NCBI RefSeq assembly: GCF_001273955.1
Contig: NZ_LIGI01000001.1
Coordinates: forward strand, 1,484,368-1,529,786
Source: Bacillus sp. FJAT-27245
Lineage (GTDB): Bacteria > Bacillota > Bacilli > Bacillales > Cytobacillaceae
DNA length: 45,419 bases
Reading direction: 5' to 3'
Shown here in pieces: positions 1 through 8,052 of the stretch (positions are counted from its first letter, which is position 1; each line of letters starts with the position of its first letter). The notes under the pieces were generated by a model. The model was not told where the DNA came from. It saw only the letters and a list, made by a program, of their open reading frames with translations, and ran no database searches. A program made the position numbers and the translations under genes.

Positions 1-1368
1 GACTTCATATGCCCTAACATCTCCGCTCCGCTTGACAGGAAAAAAGCCGCTATCATCGAGGTAAATGCAGCTCCGGGAATCAGGATGCACCACTATCCGG
101 CGAAAGGGAAACCACGTGATGTTGGCAAAGCAATTGTCGATTACCTCTTCAAATCAAAGGAAGACGCGGCAATTCCGATTATATCGGTTACAGGAACAAA
201 CGGGAAAACGACAACGACAAGGATGATCAAGTACTTCCTTGAACGGGAAGGCTATAGTGTCGGCATGACGAATTCCGATGGCGTCTATATAGGGAACCAA
301 ATCATTGACGAAGGGGATTGCAGCGGGCCAATTAGCGCCCGTAAAGTTCTTTCAAACCCTAACGTTGATGCTGCGGTCCTTGAAACTGCCAGGGGCGGCA
401 TCCTGCGCGAAGGGCTTGCTTTTAGGCAATGCGACGTAGGGATTGTCACAAACGTATCTGAAGACCATCTCGGCCTTGACGGGATTGAAGAATTCAGCCA
501 GCTCGTCAAGCTGAAACGGCTGATTCCGGAAGTTGTCATGGAAAATGGCCATTGCATCTTGAATGCCGATGACCCCGAAGTTGTCCAGATGGCGGAACAT
601 ACAAGAGGGAAGGTTGTCTATACAAGTTTGTTTTATACAAACCACCATATTAGGGATGCAGCGGAAAAAGGCTGGACAGTCTGGATTCTCGATGAAGATA
701 ATTGGATTTGCTGTATAGAAGGCGGTAACCCGAAAAGGCTTCTTCCGGCCAAAGATATTCCGATTACAATTCAAGGAAAAGCGCGGCATAACATTTCCAA
801 CCTTCTACAGGCACTGGCTGCTGCATACTCGCAGGGAGTACCTTTTGAAGTGTTAAAGGAAAAGGCGTTGACTTTCAAACCGGATAGTGCACAATCCAAG
901 GGAAGATTCAATATGTATGAAATTGCTGGACGGAAAATTATCGTCGATTATGCGCATAACATTGCCGGGCTTAATGCATTTTTTGATACAGTCCGCCACA
1001 TGAGAGCGGGAGCCGCCATTACGGTTATATCCTCCCCGGGAGACAGGCTGGATCATGAAATCCGCGAGATGGCCAAAATCGCCATGCGAAATTCCGACCG
1101 GATGATTATCCGCGAAGACGAAGACCTTAGGGGCAGGGCGCCGTATGAGTTAGCGAATATCATGCATGCTGTTGCGCTAAAGGAAAAAGGAAACAGCGGA
1201 AAACAGGTTTCAATTATCCCCGAGGAGCTGAAAGCTTATGAAGAGGCCTGGAACCAATCGGCTGAAGGGGACACACTAATATTCTTTTATGAAAAATACT
1301 CTGTCGTACACGAGTTTTTATCTCTTGTTAACGGCGGGAAAAAAGTCCAGGCAAGAAAAATAATATAA
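1..1368 (+). CDS. cphA: Cyanophycin synthetase, C-terminal part (5' end outside window)
   Basis: The reading frame is open from the first base, so the gene begins upstream of the window; the first internal ATG is at 85. The visible 455 residues hold the end of an ATP-grasp domain (EVNAAPGIRMHHYP) followed by a Mur-ligase-like domain with the P-loop GTNGKTTT and the DHLGLDG segment. This order, ATP-grasp then Mur ligase, is that of cyanophycin synthetase, which polymerises aspartate and arginine into multi-L-arginyl-poly-L-aspartate with ATP in the cytoplasm. Family members are near 870-900 residues, so about half is missing here. No cyanophycinase (cphB) is in the window. A strong terminator follows, so it is the last gene of its unit. 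A CphA-like Mur ligase of altered substrate cannot be excluded from this half alone. Confidence 0.88.
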   Translation, partial: DFICPNISAPLDRKKAAIIEVNAAPGIRMHHYPAKGKPRDVGKAIVDYLFKSKEDAAIPIISVTGTNGKTTTTRMIKYFLEREGYSVGMTNSDGVYIGNQIIDEGDCSGPISARKVLSNPNVDAAVLETARGGILREGLAFRQCDVGIVTNVSEDHLGLDGIEEFSQLVKLKRLIPEVVMENGHCILNADDPEVVQMAEHTRGKVVYTSLFYTNHHIRDAAEKGWTVWILDEDNWICCIEGGNPKRLLPAKDIPITIQGKARHNISNLLQALAAAYSQGVPFEVLKEKALTFKPDSAQSKGRFNMYEIAGRKIIVDYAHNIAGLNAFFDTVRHMRAGAAITVISSPGDRLDHEIREMAKIAMRNSDRMIIREDEDLRGRAPYELANIMHAVALKEKGNSGKQVSIIPEELKAYEEAWNQSAEGDTLIFFYEKYSVVHEFLSLVNGGKKVQARKII

Positions 1369-1373
1369 TGGAA

Positions 1374-1410
1374 GGGGGGGCGCGTTTCGAGCCCCTCCAA
1401 TTTATTTTTT
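1374..1410 (+). terminator. Rho-independent terminator after cphA
   Basis: A G-rich 8-bp stem (GGGGGGGC with GCCCCTCC, one G-U pair) with a 9-nt loop is followed by a T-rich tract. It starts 5 bases after the stop codon. Confidence 0.85.
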
Positions 1411-1444
1411 CGACAAATATTTCGCTTTGCATGGATATACACGG

Positions 1445-1450
1445 TATAAT
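1445..1450 (+). promoter_or_regulatory. Possible -10 box for the AI-2E family gene
   Basis: A TATAAT hexamer lies 50 bp before the ATG at 1501. No good -35 hexamer stands at the usual distance, so this is a weak call. Confidence 0.3.
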
Positions 1451-1500
1451 TAGATAATAATGCTCATCATGCGAGTAATATTTCCCGGGAGAGAAGTAGA

Positions 1501-2532
1501 ATGTGGAAAAAGTGGATCATCCTCACAGCGGTAATCCTGCTGTTCATTTTTTTTATACCATACAGCCTGCCGCTGATTTTTGCTTTGGTAACGGCGGTTC
1601 TCCTTGAGGGGCTGGTTGGGTATTTTCAAAGGAAGCTGAAACTTACCAGGGCCAAGTCTGTTATTGCTGCTTTTATAACCTTCTTGACGGGACTCCTCGT
1701 TATTGGCTACAACCTGTTTCTTATCCTCTTTCAGCAGGTCATCAATTTATCCGAAAAAACGCCTACATTTGTCAAGGATTTATATTCAACAGGAATTAAG
1801 CCGCTCATAAAAAAATGGAAAGCCTATTCAAAAACGCTTCCACCGGATGTAATTACTTCCGTGGAGAAAACCATTGACAACACTGTTAATTCCCTCGATC
1901 GGTTTCTGCATGAAATCATCCAGGTTTTAATTGGCTTTCTTACCTCCATTCCAGGATTCCTGATTGAGTTCCTTATATATCTTGTTGCGTTATTCTTAAT
2001 CAGCCTTGAACTCCCTGAAATCAAGGCTTCAATTAAATCGCATCTTACCGAAGGGACTAAGAAGAAGGTATCAATTGTCCTTAGTCAGTTGACGAAAGCG
2101 GGGGTCGGATTTATAAAAGCCCAGATCATCCTCAGCCTCATGACCTATATCCTTGCTTTTGTTGGGCTGCTTCTTTTAAAAGTAAAATATGCCGCCCTGA
2201 TTGCCGTTCTGATTGTGATTGTCGACATTCTTCCGATTCTAGGTACCGGCTCCTTCCTTGTTCCGTGGGCTGTTCTTTCACTTGTCCAGGATAAACAATT
2301 CCTTGGTATTGGATTGATTGTGCTGTTCGTCGCCATTACGATCATCCGGCGGACCGTGGAGCCGAAAGTTTATGCGACCAGCCTTGGGATTTCACCGCTC
2401 GCATCGCTTGCCAGCCTTTATATCGGGTTCAAGCTTATCGGCTTTATTGGCCTGTTTGCAGGGCCGGCCATTGTCATCATTGTCGACGCGCTCATTAAGG
2501 TGAATGTTATCAAAATGAATTTTAAAATCTAG
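1501..2532 (+). CDS. AI-2E family transporter / YtvI-like sporulation membrane protein
   Basis: This 343-residue integral membrane protein of the AI-2E (UPF0118) family has about seven or eight hydrophobic segments. There is a pair at residues 5-35 and 55-80, a long soluble stretch at about 85-135, then a dense C-terminal membrane bundle. The family signature is present as a DILPILGTG segment near residue 246 and a VEPKVYATSLGISPL segment near 287. Members include TqsA-type exporters, sodium/proton antiporters and the Bacillus sporulation protein YtvI; length and sequence style resemble YtvI most, but the substrate cannot be told. The gene stands alone between two terminators. The ribosome binding site (GGGAGAGAAG) is moderate. 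Confidence 0.85.
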   Translation: MWKKWIILTAVILLFIFFIPYSLPLIFALVTAVLLEGLVGYFQRKLKLTRAKSVIAAFITFLTGLLVIGYNLFLILFQQVINLSEKTPTFVKDLYSTGIKPLIKKWKAYSKTLPPDVITSVEKTIDNTVNSLDRFLHEIIQVLIGFLTSIPGFLIEFLIYLVALFLISLELPEIKASIKSHLTEGTKKKVSIVLSQLTKAGVGFIKAQIILSLMTYILAFVGLLLLKVKYAALIAVLIVIVDILPILGTGSFLVPWAVLSLVQDKQFLGIGLIVLFVAITIIRRTVEPKVYATSLGISPLASLASLYIGFKLIGFIGLFAGPAIVIIVDALIKVNVIKMNFKI

Positions 2533-2536
2533 AGGA

Positions 2537-2567
2537 AAAGGAGCCTTGCAAAAGGTTCCTTTTTTTC
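2537..2567 (+). terminator. Terminator after the AI-2E family gene
   Basis: A 9-bp stem (AAAGGAGCC with GGTTCCTTT, one G-U pair) and an 8-nt loop run into a T tract a few bases after the stop codon. Confidence 0.85.
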
Positions 2568-2663
2568 GTCTGCGCCCAATTATTAAAATTGTACTCATAG
2601 TCTATTGCACATTTTCCCCCGGATGAATAGGATATATGGACTTTACTAAAGGAGGTAATGTTA

Positions 2664-2771
2664 ATGTCTGGAGGAGCTTACGGATACGGCGGAGGTTTCG
2701 CCCTGCTAGTAGTACTGTTCATCCTGTTGGTTATCATCGGGGCTTCCTGGGGGTACGGAGGTTTCTATTAA
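2664..2771 (+). CDS. YjcZ-family tiny sporulation protein, copy 1 (35 aa)
   Basis: This micro-ORF has a strong ribosome binding site (AAAGGAGG at 2648) nine bases before the ATG; an in-frame ATG at 2658 is too close to that site. The product has a Gly/Tyr-rich head (MSGGAYGYGGG), one membrane segment (FALLVVLFILLVIIGASW) and a short Gly/Tyr tail. This is the layout of the YjcZ/YhfH-like tiny transmembrane proteins of Bacillus, which are associated with the spore coat. It lies 18 bases upstream of a second gene of the same type and probably shares its transcript. Exact function is unknown. Confidence 0.82.
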   Translation: MSGGAYGYGGGFALLVVLFILLVIIGASWGYGGFY

Positions 2772-2789
2772 TTTAGAGGAGGTTCTATT

Positions 2790-2927
2790 ATGTTCGGATA
2801 CGGATATGGAGGATTTGGCGGCTGCGGTTACGGGTATGGCGGCGGTTTTGGATGTGGCGGTTTCGCCCTAATCGTCGTTCTGTTTATCCTATTGATTATT
2901 GTTGGCGCAGCATGCTTTAGATGCTAG
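2790..2927 (+). CDS. YjcZ-family tiny sporulation protein, copy 2 (45 aa)
   Basis: The ATG follows AGAGGAGG at a suitable distance. The 45-residue product has a longer Gly/Tyr head with cysteines at positions 12 and 22, then a membrane segment ([18 protein letters not shown]) very close to that of copy 1, and ends with two more cysteines (CFRC). The near-identical membrane segment shows that the two genes are tandem duplicates that diverged at their ends. A terminator follows directly. The cysteines, absent from copy 1, could allow disulfide cross-linking in the spore coat; that is inference. Confidence 0.82.
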   Translation: MFGYGYGGFGGCGYGYGGGFGCGGFALIVVLFILLIIVGAACFRC

Positions 2928-2936
2928 TTGGAAATG

Positions 2937-2967
2937 AAGGCTGGACCCATGTGGTTCAGCCTTTTCT
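2937..2967 (+). terminator. Terminator after the YjcZ-like pair
   Basis: An 11-bp stem (AAGGCTGGACC with GGTTCAGCCTT, one G-U pair) with a 5-nt loop is followed by a short T run. Confidence 0.75.
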
Positions 2968-3234
2968 CGTATGCGCCCGGGACGCGCGGAGAGCCAATTG
3001 GATAATTACGACTGCCAGTTTCAAATCAAGTTATGAAATATGGCCCACTTGCCCAAGAAGAACCTAATCCCAAATTCTCGGTCGAGCTTTAAAGAAGCTA
3101 GAGCCTTTTCATCATCTTCTTTTAAAAAATGTCGAATTTACAACGATTTCCTCAAAAAAAGGTTTAAAGCCTGAGAACCTGGGTAAAAAGTTATAGTGCC
3201 TAAAATATACATAAAAAAATTATAGGAGGAGAAT

Positions 3235-4527
3235 ATGAAAAAGGGGTTACTTGGGTTTTTAAGTATTTTTTTGGTAATAGGAATTCTAGCTGGGTGCAGC
3301 GGGGAAAAAAGCTCGGCTGACACGAAAGAGAAAGAGGGCAAAGTCGTCCTCAACTTCTGGACGTTTTGGGGTTCAGAAACACGGAGGCCGATTATTGAAA
3401 AGATTGTGAAAGATTTCAATGACTCCCAGGATAAAATTGAAGTTAAGCATACATTCCTGCCATGGGGAGACATTTGGACGAAAAACCTTGCGGCAGTCGC
3501 TGCCGGGAATCCGGCTGATGTGATTGTAAACGACATTAACTCAGTTGCACAACGGGCCGAGAATAACCAGGCAGAAGATCTTAGCAAATACCTTGATGAG
3601 TCGTTCAAGGACAATTTCTATCCTCACCTATGGAAAATGGTCGACTATAAAGGAAAGCCTTATGCTGTTCCGTTCAATACGGACACGCGGCTCCTATTTT
3701 ACAATAAAGAGGCATTCAGGGAAGTTGGACTGGATCCAAACAAACCTCCGCAAACATGGGCGGAGCTGGAAGAATATGCGAATAAGCTAGACATTAAAAA
3801 CGGCAATAAGTATGAGCGATTCGGGTTCTATCCATTATGGGGAAGTGTTGGCCCAGCCTCCTGGATGGTAAGCGCCGATGGTGGGAAAGGCTTCATCCAT
3901 GACGGAAAGCTGGAAATCAATACACCGAAAAAAGTAGAGGCGCTGGAATGGCTGCTGGGATGGCAGAAGCGCTATGGCGAAAAGAATGTTCAGGCATTCA
4001 AGGCTGAATTTGGAAGCGAGCAGTCCAACCCATTCATATCCGGCAAGGTCGCGATGATTATTGATGTAGGTACTTTCTATACGCAAATCCGTGATTATGG
4101 GAATGGCATGGAATTCGGGGTCGCCAAAATTCCCGCATATGATGAAAACAGCAAACATTGGGCTGATGGCGGAGGCTTTGTTGTAGAAGTTCCAAAAGGC
4201 TCCAAGCATCCGAAAGAGGCAGTTGAATTCATTAAATACTTGACAGGTAAGGAAGCGCAGAAATACTGGGGAGAAAAGAACTACGATAACGTCGCCAATA
4301 TTGAAGGCGCTGAAGCTGTTTCCGAGTCACTTGATGGACAAGCCAAGGAAGTATATGAGATGACGGTTGATAACTTGAAGGAAACAAATCTCTATCCTGT
4401 CCCTGTCGATTACCCTGATTACCAGAACAGGATCAATCCGAATATCGATAAGGTCTTCACCGGAAAGCTAAGCCCGGAAGAAGCATTGAAAAAAGCGGAA
4501 TCGGACGTAAAGAAAATAAAGAAATAA
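3235..4527 (+). CDS. Carbohydrate ABC transporter substrate-binding lipoprotein
   Basis: This 430-residue extracellular solute-binding protein (family 1, MalE/UgpB type) begins with a lipoprotein signal peptide. It has a Lys-Lys start, a hydrophobic core and the lipobox LAGC, with the lipidated Cys at residue 21. The mature part opens with LNFWTFWG, typical of the first beta strand in sugar-binding members. AGGAGG stands just before the ATG. Two permease genes follow, so this is the binding component of an importer anchored to the outer face of the membrane. The sugar cannot be named: no glycosidase or regulator lies beside it. No ATPase is encoded here, which fits the Bacillus habit of sharing an MsmX-type ATPase. 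Confidence 0.9.
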   Translation: MKKGLLGFLSIFLVIGILAGCSGEKSSADTKEKEGKVVLNFWTFWGSETRRPIIEKIVKDFNDSQDKIEVKHTFLPWGDIWTKNLAAVAAGNPADVIVNDINSVAQRAENNQAEDLSKYLDESFKDNFYPHLWKMVDYKGKPYAVPFNTDTRLLFYNKEAFREVGLDPNKPPQTWAELEEYANKLDIKNGNKYERFGFYPLWGSVGPASWMVSADGGKGFIHDGKLEINTPKKVEALEWLLGWQKRYGEKNVQAFKAEFGSEQSNPFISGKVAMIIDVGTFYTQIRDYGNGMEFGVAKIPAYDENSKHWADGGGFVVEVPKGSKHPKEAVEFIKYLTGKEAQKYWGEKNYDNVANIEGAEAVSESLDGQAKEVYEMTVDNLKETNLYPVPVDYPDYQNRINPNIDKVFTGKLSPEEALKKAESDVKKIKK

Positions 4528-4549
4528 TCAATACGTTTTTTATTACCTT

Positions 4550-4586
4550 GAGAGAAGGGATGGCGGCGCTGTCCTTTCTCTTTTCA
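4550..4586 (+). other. Imperfect hairpin between binding protein and permease genes
   Basis: GAGAGAAGGGA can pair with TCCTTTCTCTT (11 pairs, two of them G-U) around an 11-nt loop, followed by only four T. It may act as a partial terminator or RNA stabiliser, giving more binding protein than permease as is common in such operons. Confidence 0.4.
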
Positions 4587-4636
4587 ATCGTAGAACAAAA
4601 TCCGGAAGCACAACACGGCTTAGATTATAGAAGGGC

Positions 4637-4713
4637 CAGGCACGCCTTGGAAAAGGAAACCACTTTTCCTTCGTGCGTTGTTATCCTGCGTCGGCTTTCC
4701 TTGTGCAGCTGGA
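4637..4713 (+). repeat. Partial Bacillaceae intergenic repeat (fragment)
   Basis: This stretch holds an inverted repeat (GGCACG... with TTTTCCTTCGTGCG) and shares TTTCCTTCGTGCGT with the longer repeat at 40121. It lies in the gap between the binding protein and first permease genes. It looks like a truncated copy; the assignment rests on short identity only. Confidence 0.4.
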
Positions 4714-4788
4714 TTACATAACTTGTTTCGAGTGATCCGGAAAGATCTATTTTATTTCCAATGCAACAAGAAAAAGGGGGAAGAAAAA

Positions 4789-5796
4789 ATGAAGCCGCCA
4801 CAATCTCCAAACATTGCACTGACTGAAGAAAGCAAGCTTACGGTTCAAAAAGGCATTCAGGTTGATGCATCCGGGAATACGTCCCCTAAAAAGGGGTTAT
4901 CGAGGGCGGTGAAAGACAATATTTGGGGCTATTTGTTTATTAGCCCTTGGATTGTTGGGTTTCTCTGTCTGACGCTCGGACCGCTTCTATTCTCGCTGGT
5001 GGCGAGTTTTACGGATTATAACATTACGTCGAAAATGAACTTCCTCGGCTTCGATAACTTTGTCAGGATGTTCACGATAGACGACCTATTTTGGACGTCT
5101 CTATGGAACACACTTTATTATGTCATCTTTTCGGTTCCGCTAACGACCGCGGGGGCTATTCTCATTGCGGTGCTTTTAAACCAGAAAATTTTCGGCATGA
5201 AAGTTTTTCGGACCATTTATTACTTGCCGGCGATTTTGTCCGGCGTTGCAGTTTACTTTTTATGGATGCAACTGTTAAGCCCGTCGACAGGACTCGTAAA
5301 CACTTTCCTCGGCTGGTTCGGAATCGACGGTCCCGCCTGGCTGTTCGATCCTGAATGGACCAAGCCGGCATTAATCATGATGAAAATGTGGGGAGTTGGC
5401 GGCGGGATGCTTCTATACCTGGCGAGCCTCCAGGGAGTTTCACGCGAAATGTATGAAGCGGCCGATATTGAAGGGGCGAACAGCCTTCAAAAATTCTTCT
5501 ACATCACCATGCCAATGATTTCCCCGATTATCTTTTTTGATATTATCACAAGCACCATCGGAGCCTTCCAAATTTTCCAGGAAGCCTACGTCATGACAGA
5601 AAATGGAAGCGGCGCGCCAGCCAATTCGCTGTTATTCTATAATCTCCATATGTGGAATAATGCTTTCAAGGTATTCGATATGGGCTATGCCTCCGCAATG
5701 GCTTGGATCCTCTTTATCATTGTCATGATTTTAACGGTTCTCAACCTGAAGCTTGGGAAACGCTGGGTCCATTATGAAGGGGGCGAGAATAAATGA
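4789..5796 (+). CDS. Carbohydrate ABC transporter permease, MalF/UgpA type
   Basis: The product has about 335 residues and six membrane segments after a hydrophilic N-terminal tail of some 45 residues. The EAA loop that contacts the ATPase is clear: YEAADIEGANSLQKFFYI followed by TMPMISP. The ATG at 4789 has a strong ribosome binding site (AAAAAGGGGG); the frame stays open to 4678, but that part has no ribosome binding site and overlaps the repeat fragment. The gene overlaps the next permease by four bases (ATGA), so the two are translationally coupled and should form a heterodimeric channel. Confidence 0.9.
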   Translation: MKPPQSPNIALTEESKLTVQKGIQVDASGNTSPKKGLSRAVKDNIWGYLFISPWIVGFLCLTLGPLLFSLVASFTDYNITSKMNFLGFDNFVRMFTIDDLFWTSLWNTLYYVIFSVPLTTAGAILIAVLLNQKIFGMKVFRTIYYLPAILSGVAVYFLWMQLLSPSTGLVNTFLGWFGIDGPAWLFDPEWTKPALIMMKMWGVGGGMLLYLASLQGVSREMYEAADIEGANSLQKFFYITMPMISPIIFFDIITSTIGAFQIFQEAYVMTENGSGAPANSLLFYNLHMWNNAFKVFDMGYASAMAWILFIIVMILTVLNLKLGKRWVHYEGGENK

Positions 5797-6662
5797 GTGC
5801 CTATACGGCTCCGAAATTTTACGAAAAAAGAAAATTCAAGGAAAAGGTCAAGGCGTGGATGGTTACGCTTTTGCTCGTAGCGGGGAGTGTGATCATCCTA
5901 TCTCCGCTTTGGTGGATGATCTCGACTTCCCTGAAAACCCCGGCTGAAATCGCACAATATCCGCCGACATTTTTTCCTAAGGAATTTAAGTTCGATAATT
6001 ATATTAAAGCGTGGCAGACCGCCCCATTTACACGATGGGCACTGAATACGGCTTTCATAGCAATCATGGGGACGATCGGGAGTGTTCTTGTCAATTCTCT
6101 TGTTGCGTATTCCTTCGCAAAAATCCGATTCAAGGGACGCAACGCTCTATTTGTAATCGTCCTGTCCACCATGCTGATTCCGGGATTCGTGACAATGGTT
6201 CCACAGTATATTCTGTTTTCCAAGCTTGGCTGGGTAAATACGTATTTGCCATTGATTGTTCCGGCATTCCTCGGAAGCGCGTTCTTCATCTTCCTGCTCC
6301 GCCAGTTCATGATGACCATACCGAATTCGCTCGTCGAGGCGGCGGTGCTTGACGGTGCCAACCATCTTCAGATTTGGTGGCATATCATGATTCCACTTAC
6401 AAAGCCTGCCTTGATGGCAGTGGCCATATTCTCTTTTAATGGCGCTTGGAATGACCTGCTTGGCCCGCTTCTCTACATTAACGACGAGCGGCTTTATACA
6501 CTGCAGATTGGCCTGCAGACCTTTAAGGGCACCGTCCAGACGCAATGGCATTATTTAATGTCCGTGTCTGTAATGGTTTTACTGCCCGTTGTTCTATTGT
6601 TCTTCTTCTTCCAGCGCTACTTCATTGAAGGTGCAAATATCTCTTCCGGGACGAAGGGTTAA
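5793..6662 (+). CDS. Carbohydrate ABC transporter permease, MalG/UgpE type
   Basis: This 289-residue protein has six membrane segments and the EAA loop VEAAVLDGANHLQIWWHI followed by MIPLTKPAL. It starts within the stop codon of the upstream permease (ATGA overlap). The length, the N-terminal WWMISTSLKTPAEI stretch after the first helix and the C-terminal FFFFQRYFIEGANISSGTKG segment are typical of the MalG-type partner. A hairpin follows the gene and ends the operon. Substrate unknown; a shared ATPase must be encoded elsewhere. Confidence 0.9.
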   Translation: MSAYTAPKFYEKRKFKEKVKAWMVTLLLVAGSVIILSPLWWMISTSLKTPAEIAQYPPTFFPKEFKFDNYIKAWQTAPFTRWALNTAFIAIMGTIGSVLVNSLVAYSFAKIRFKGRNALFVIVLSTMLIPGFVTMVPQYILFSKLGWVNTYLPLIVPAFLGSAFFIFLLRQFMMTIPNSLVEAAVLDGANHLQIWWHIMIPLTKPALMAVAIFSFNGAWNDLLGPLLYINDERLYTLQIGLQTFKGTVQTQWHYLMSVSVMVLLPVVLLFFFFQRYFIEGANISSGTKG

Positions 6663-6693
6663 TGTTTAACTGCCAACATAGCGCAGAAAGTGC

Positions 6694-6720
6694 GGAAAAC
6701 CCGGTTGCTCCGGGTTTTCC
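6694..6720 (+). terminator. Hairpin terminator after the ABC importer operon
   Basis: A perfect 11-bp stem (GGAAAACCCGG with CCGGGTTTTCC) with a 5-nt loop lies 31 bases after the stop codon. The T content comes mostly from the stem itself. Confidence 0.7.
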
Positions 6721-6884
6721 CATTTATGAAATATAAAATTGCTCTATTCACTCCCTGCAGGGGGAAGTACCAACCTTCTTTTAGGTAAAAGTTGTCTTTC
6801 TTTCCATGGCAACATTTTGGGGTTGGTTTCGCCCTCCTGCAATGTTAGCCTTATAGGGAGTTAAAAAGAAGGGAGATGGAGGGG

Positions 6885-7469
6885 ATGAGAATGCAGAAAC
6901 CCGCAGTTATGCTTCTTATGCCGGCCATGTCACTAATGCTTGCCTTTCCTAATATATTGACTGGCAGCCTGTCAGTAAAGAAACAGAATGATTTACATTG
7001 CATTCCTGCCGCCGAAAAGCTGTTCAAGCCCAAAAAGGCGGTCGCAGCGGCAAAACCTGCCCCAAAGCTTCAAAAGAAAAAACAACTGCCACCCGCACAA
7101 CGAGTGCCGGCAATATCCGATGAAGAGAAGGAGCTTCTTGCCCGGCTAGTCCATGCCGAAGCGAAGGGAGAGCCTTTTAAAGGAAAAGTAGCCGTTGCAG
7201 AAGTTGTCCTGAACAGGGTACAGAGCGGGAACTTTCCAAATACAGTTAAAGGCGTGATTTATCAAAAAAGGCAATTCCAGCCTGTTTCTAATGGGGAAAT
7301 CAACAAGCCTGCAGGATATGAAGCGAAAAAGGCTGTAGAGGAAGCCATCAGAACAGATAAGAAGGTAACCAATGCGCTGTTTTTCTATAATCCTGATATT
7401 GCAACCGATACATGGATTCGAAAAAGGGCAATCATTGCAAAAATAGGAAGGCATGTTTTTACAAGCTAG
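6885..7469 (+). CDS. Cell wall hydrolase, SleB/CwlJ catalytic family
   Basis: This protein of about 194 residues has a hydrophobic N-terminus, a Lys/Ala/Pro-rich linker at about 45-75 and a C-terminal Hydrolase_2 domain ([28 protein letters not shown]). This is the catalytic fold of the spore cortex-lytic enzymes SleB and CwlJ, lytic transglycosylases or related muramidases; the Glu of HAEAKGEP is the likely catalytic residue. It lacks a recognisable peptidoglycan-binding domain, so it is closer to CwlJ/YkvT-type members. Three close in-frame ATGs (6876, 6885, 6891) share a GA-rich leader; 6885 or 6891 gives better ribosome spacing than 6876. It could act in germination or vegetative wall turnover. 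Confidence 0.85.
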   Translation: MRMQKPAVMLLMPAMSLMLAFPNILTGSLSVKKQNDLHCIPAAEKLFKPKKAVAAAKPAPKLQKKKQLPPAQRVPAISDEEKELLARLVHAEAKGEPFKGKVAVAEVVLNRVQSGNFPNTVKGVIYQKRQFQPVSNGEINKPAGYEAKKAVEEAIRTDKKVTNALFFYNPDIATDTWIRKRAIIAKIGRHVFTS

Positions 7470-7478
7470 CATGGCCAT

Positions 7479-7513
7479 AAAACCCCTTATCCATTTAGGA
7501 TAGGGGTTTTTTT
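7479..7513. terminator. Bidirectional terminator between hydrolase and DUF1232 genes
   Basis: A stem of AAAACCCC...GGGGTTTT with one bulge and a short loop ends in seven T on the plus strand. It is placed between convergent genes and overlaps the last codons of the minus-strand gene. Confidence 0.8.
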
Positions 7514-7911
7514 GTGTACTGAAAATCAATCGTGTTTTTCCATGCAGTGAATTTTTCAAGGTCTTTTGAAAGCCGGTTCCATGTAAATGCCAGGACAGCG
7601 GCATCATCAATAAGGCCAATACCTAGAAGGAAATCAGGAATGATATCGACCGGTGACACAAAGTAAATAATCGCCCCGATGACAGCAAGGATTGTTCCTT
7701 TGGAAACATCCTTGTACTCCCCTTTTGCCCATGCCTTTGCCAATTCAAATAGAAGCTGAAGTTTATTCCAAGAAAAGCCAAGCGATTTCTTGTTTTTGTC
7801 CGCTTTTCCAAATGCCCTCTTTAGGAGCGAGTCGGTCTTGTGGGGATTATCATAATACGTTTCTGCTTCCTTCTTGTACTTTTTGCCGAAGCCTGCAAAG
7901 CCGTTCAACAT
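7495..7911 (-). CDS. YkvA-family (DUF1232) membrane-associated protein
   Basis: The 138-residue product carries the DUF1232 signature, a hydrophobic stretch reading IIYFVSPVDIIPDFLLGIGLIDDAAVL near residues 83-110, preceded by a charged N-terminal region. The family is widespread, small and of unknown biochemical role; a membrane-associated function is assumed from the hydrophobic core. I chose the ATG at 7911 rather than the one at 7920 because AAAGG at 7921-7925 is nine bases from the former and directly against the latter. It stands alone, convergent with the cell wall hydrolase gene. Confidence 0.8.
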   Translation of the reverse strand: MLNGFAGFGKKYKKEAETYYDNPHKTDSLLKRAFGKADKNKKSLGFSWNKLQLLFELAKAWAKGEYKDVSKGTILAVIGAIIYFVSPVDIIPDFLLGIGLIDDAAVLAFTWNRLSKDLEKFTAWKNTIDFQYTKKPLS

Positions 7912-8010
7912 AGTAGGCATCCTTTCTGTTTAGAAGTGGTATATGCTTTTGGTCATTTTCCACGGAATGGGACCGGCTAAACTTCTTTGTGTAATTAAGT
8001 CCGATAGCAC

Positions 8011-8049
8011 AAAAGAAAACCGGGTACCCATGATAAGGAACCCGGCTTC
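8011..8049 (-). terminator. Terminator of the FtsH-like gene
   Basis: On the minus strand GCCGGGTTCC pairs with GGGTACCCGGT (one mismatch) around a short loop and is followed by TTTTCTTTT. It lies just past the stop codon. Confidence 0.7.
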
Positions 8050-8052
8050 TTA

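Noticed and set aside
6726-6884. Possible cyclic di-AMP riboswitch before the cell wall hydrolase
   Set aside because: Such genes often carry one, but I could not find the conserved ydaO core words or a terminator.
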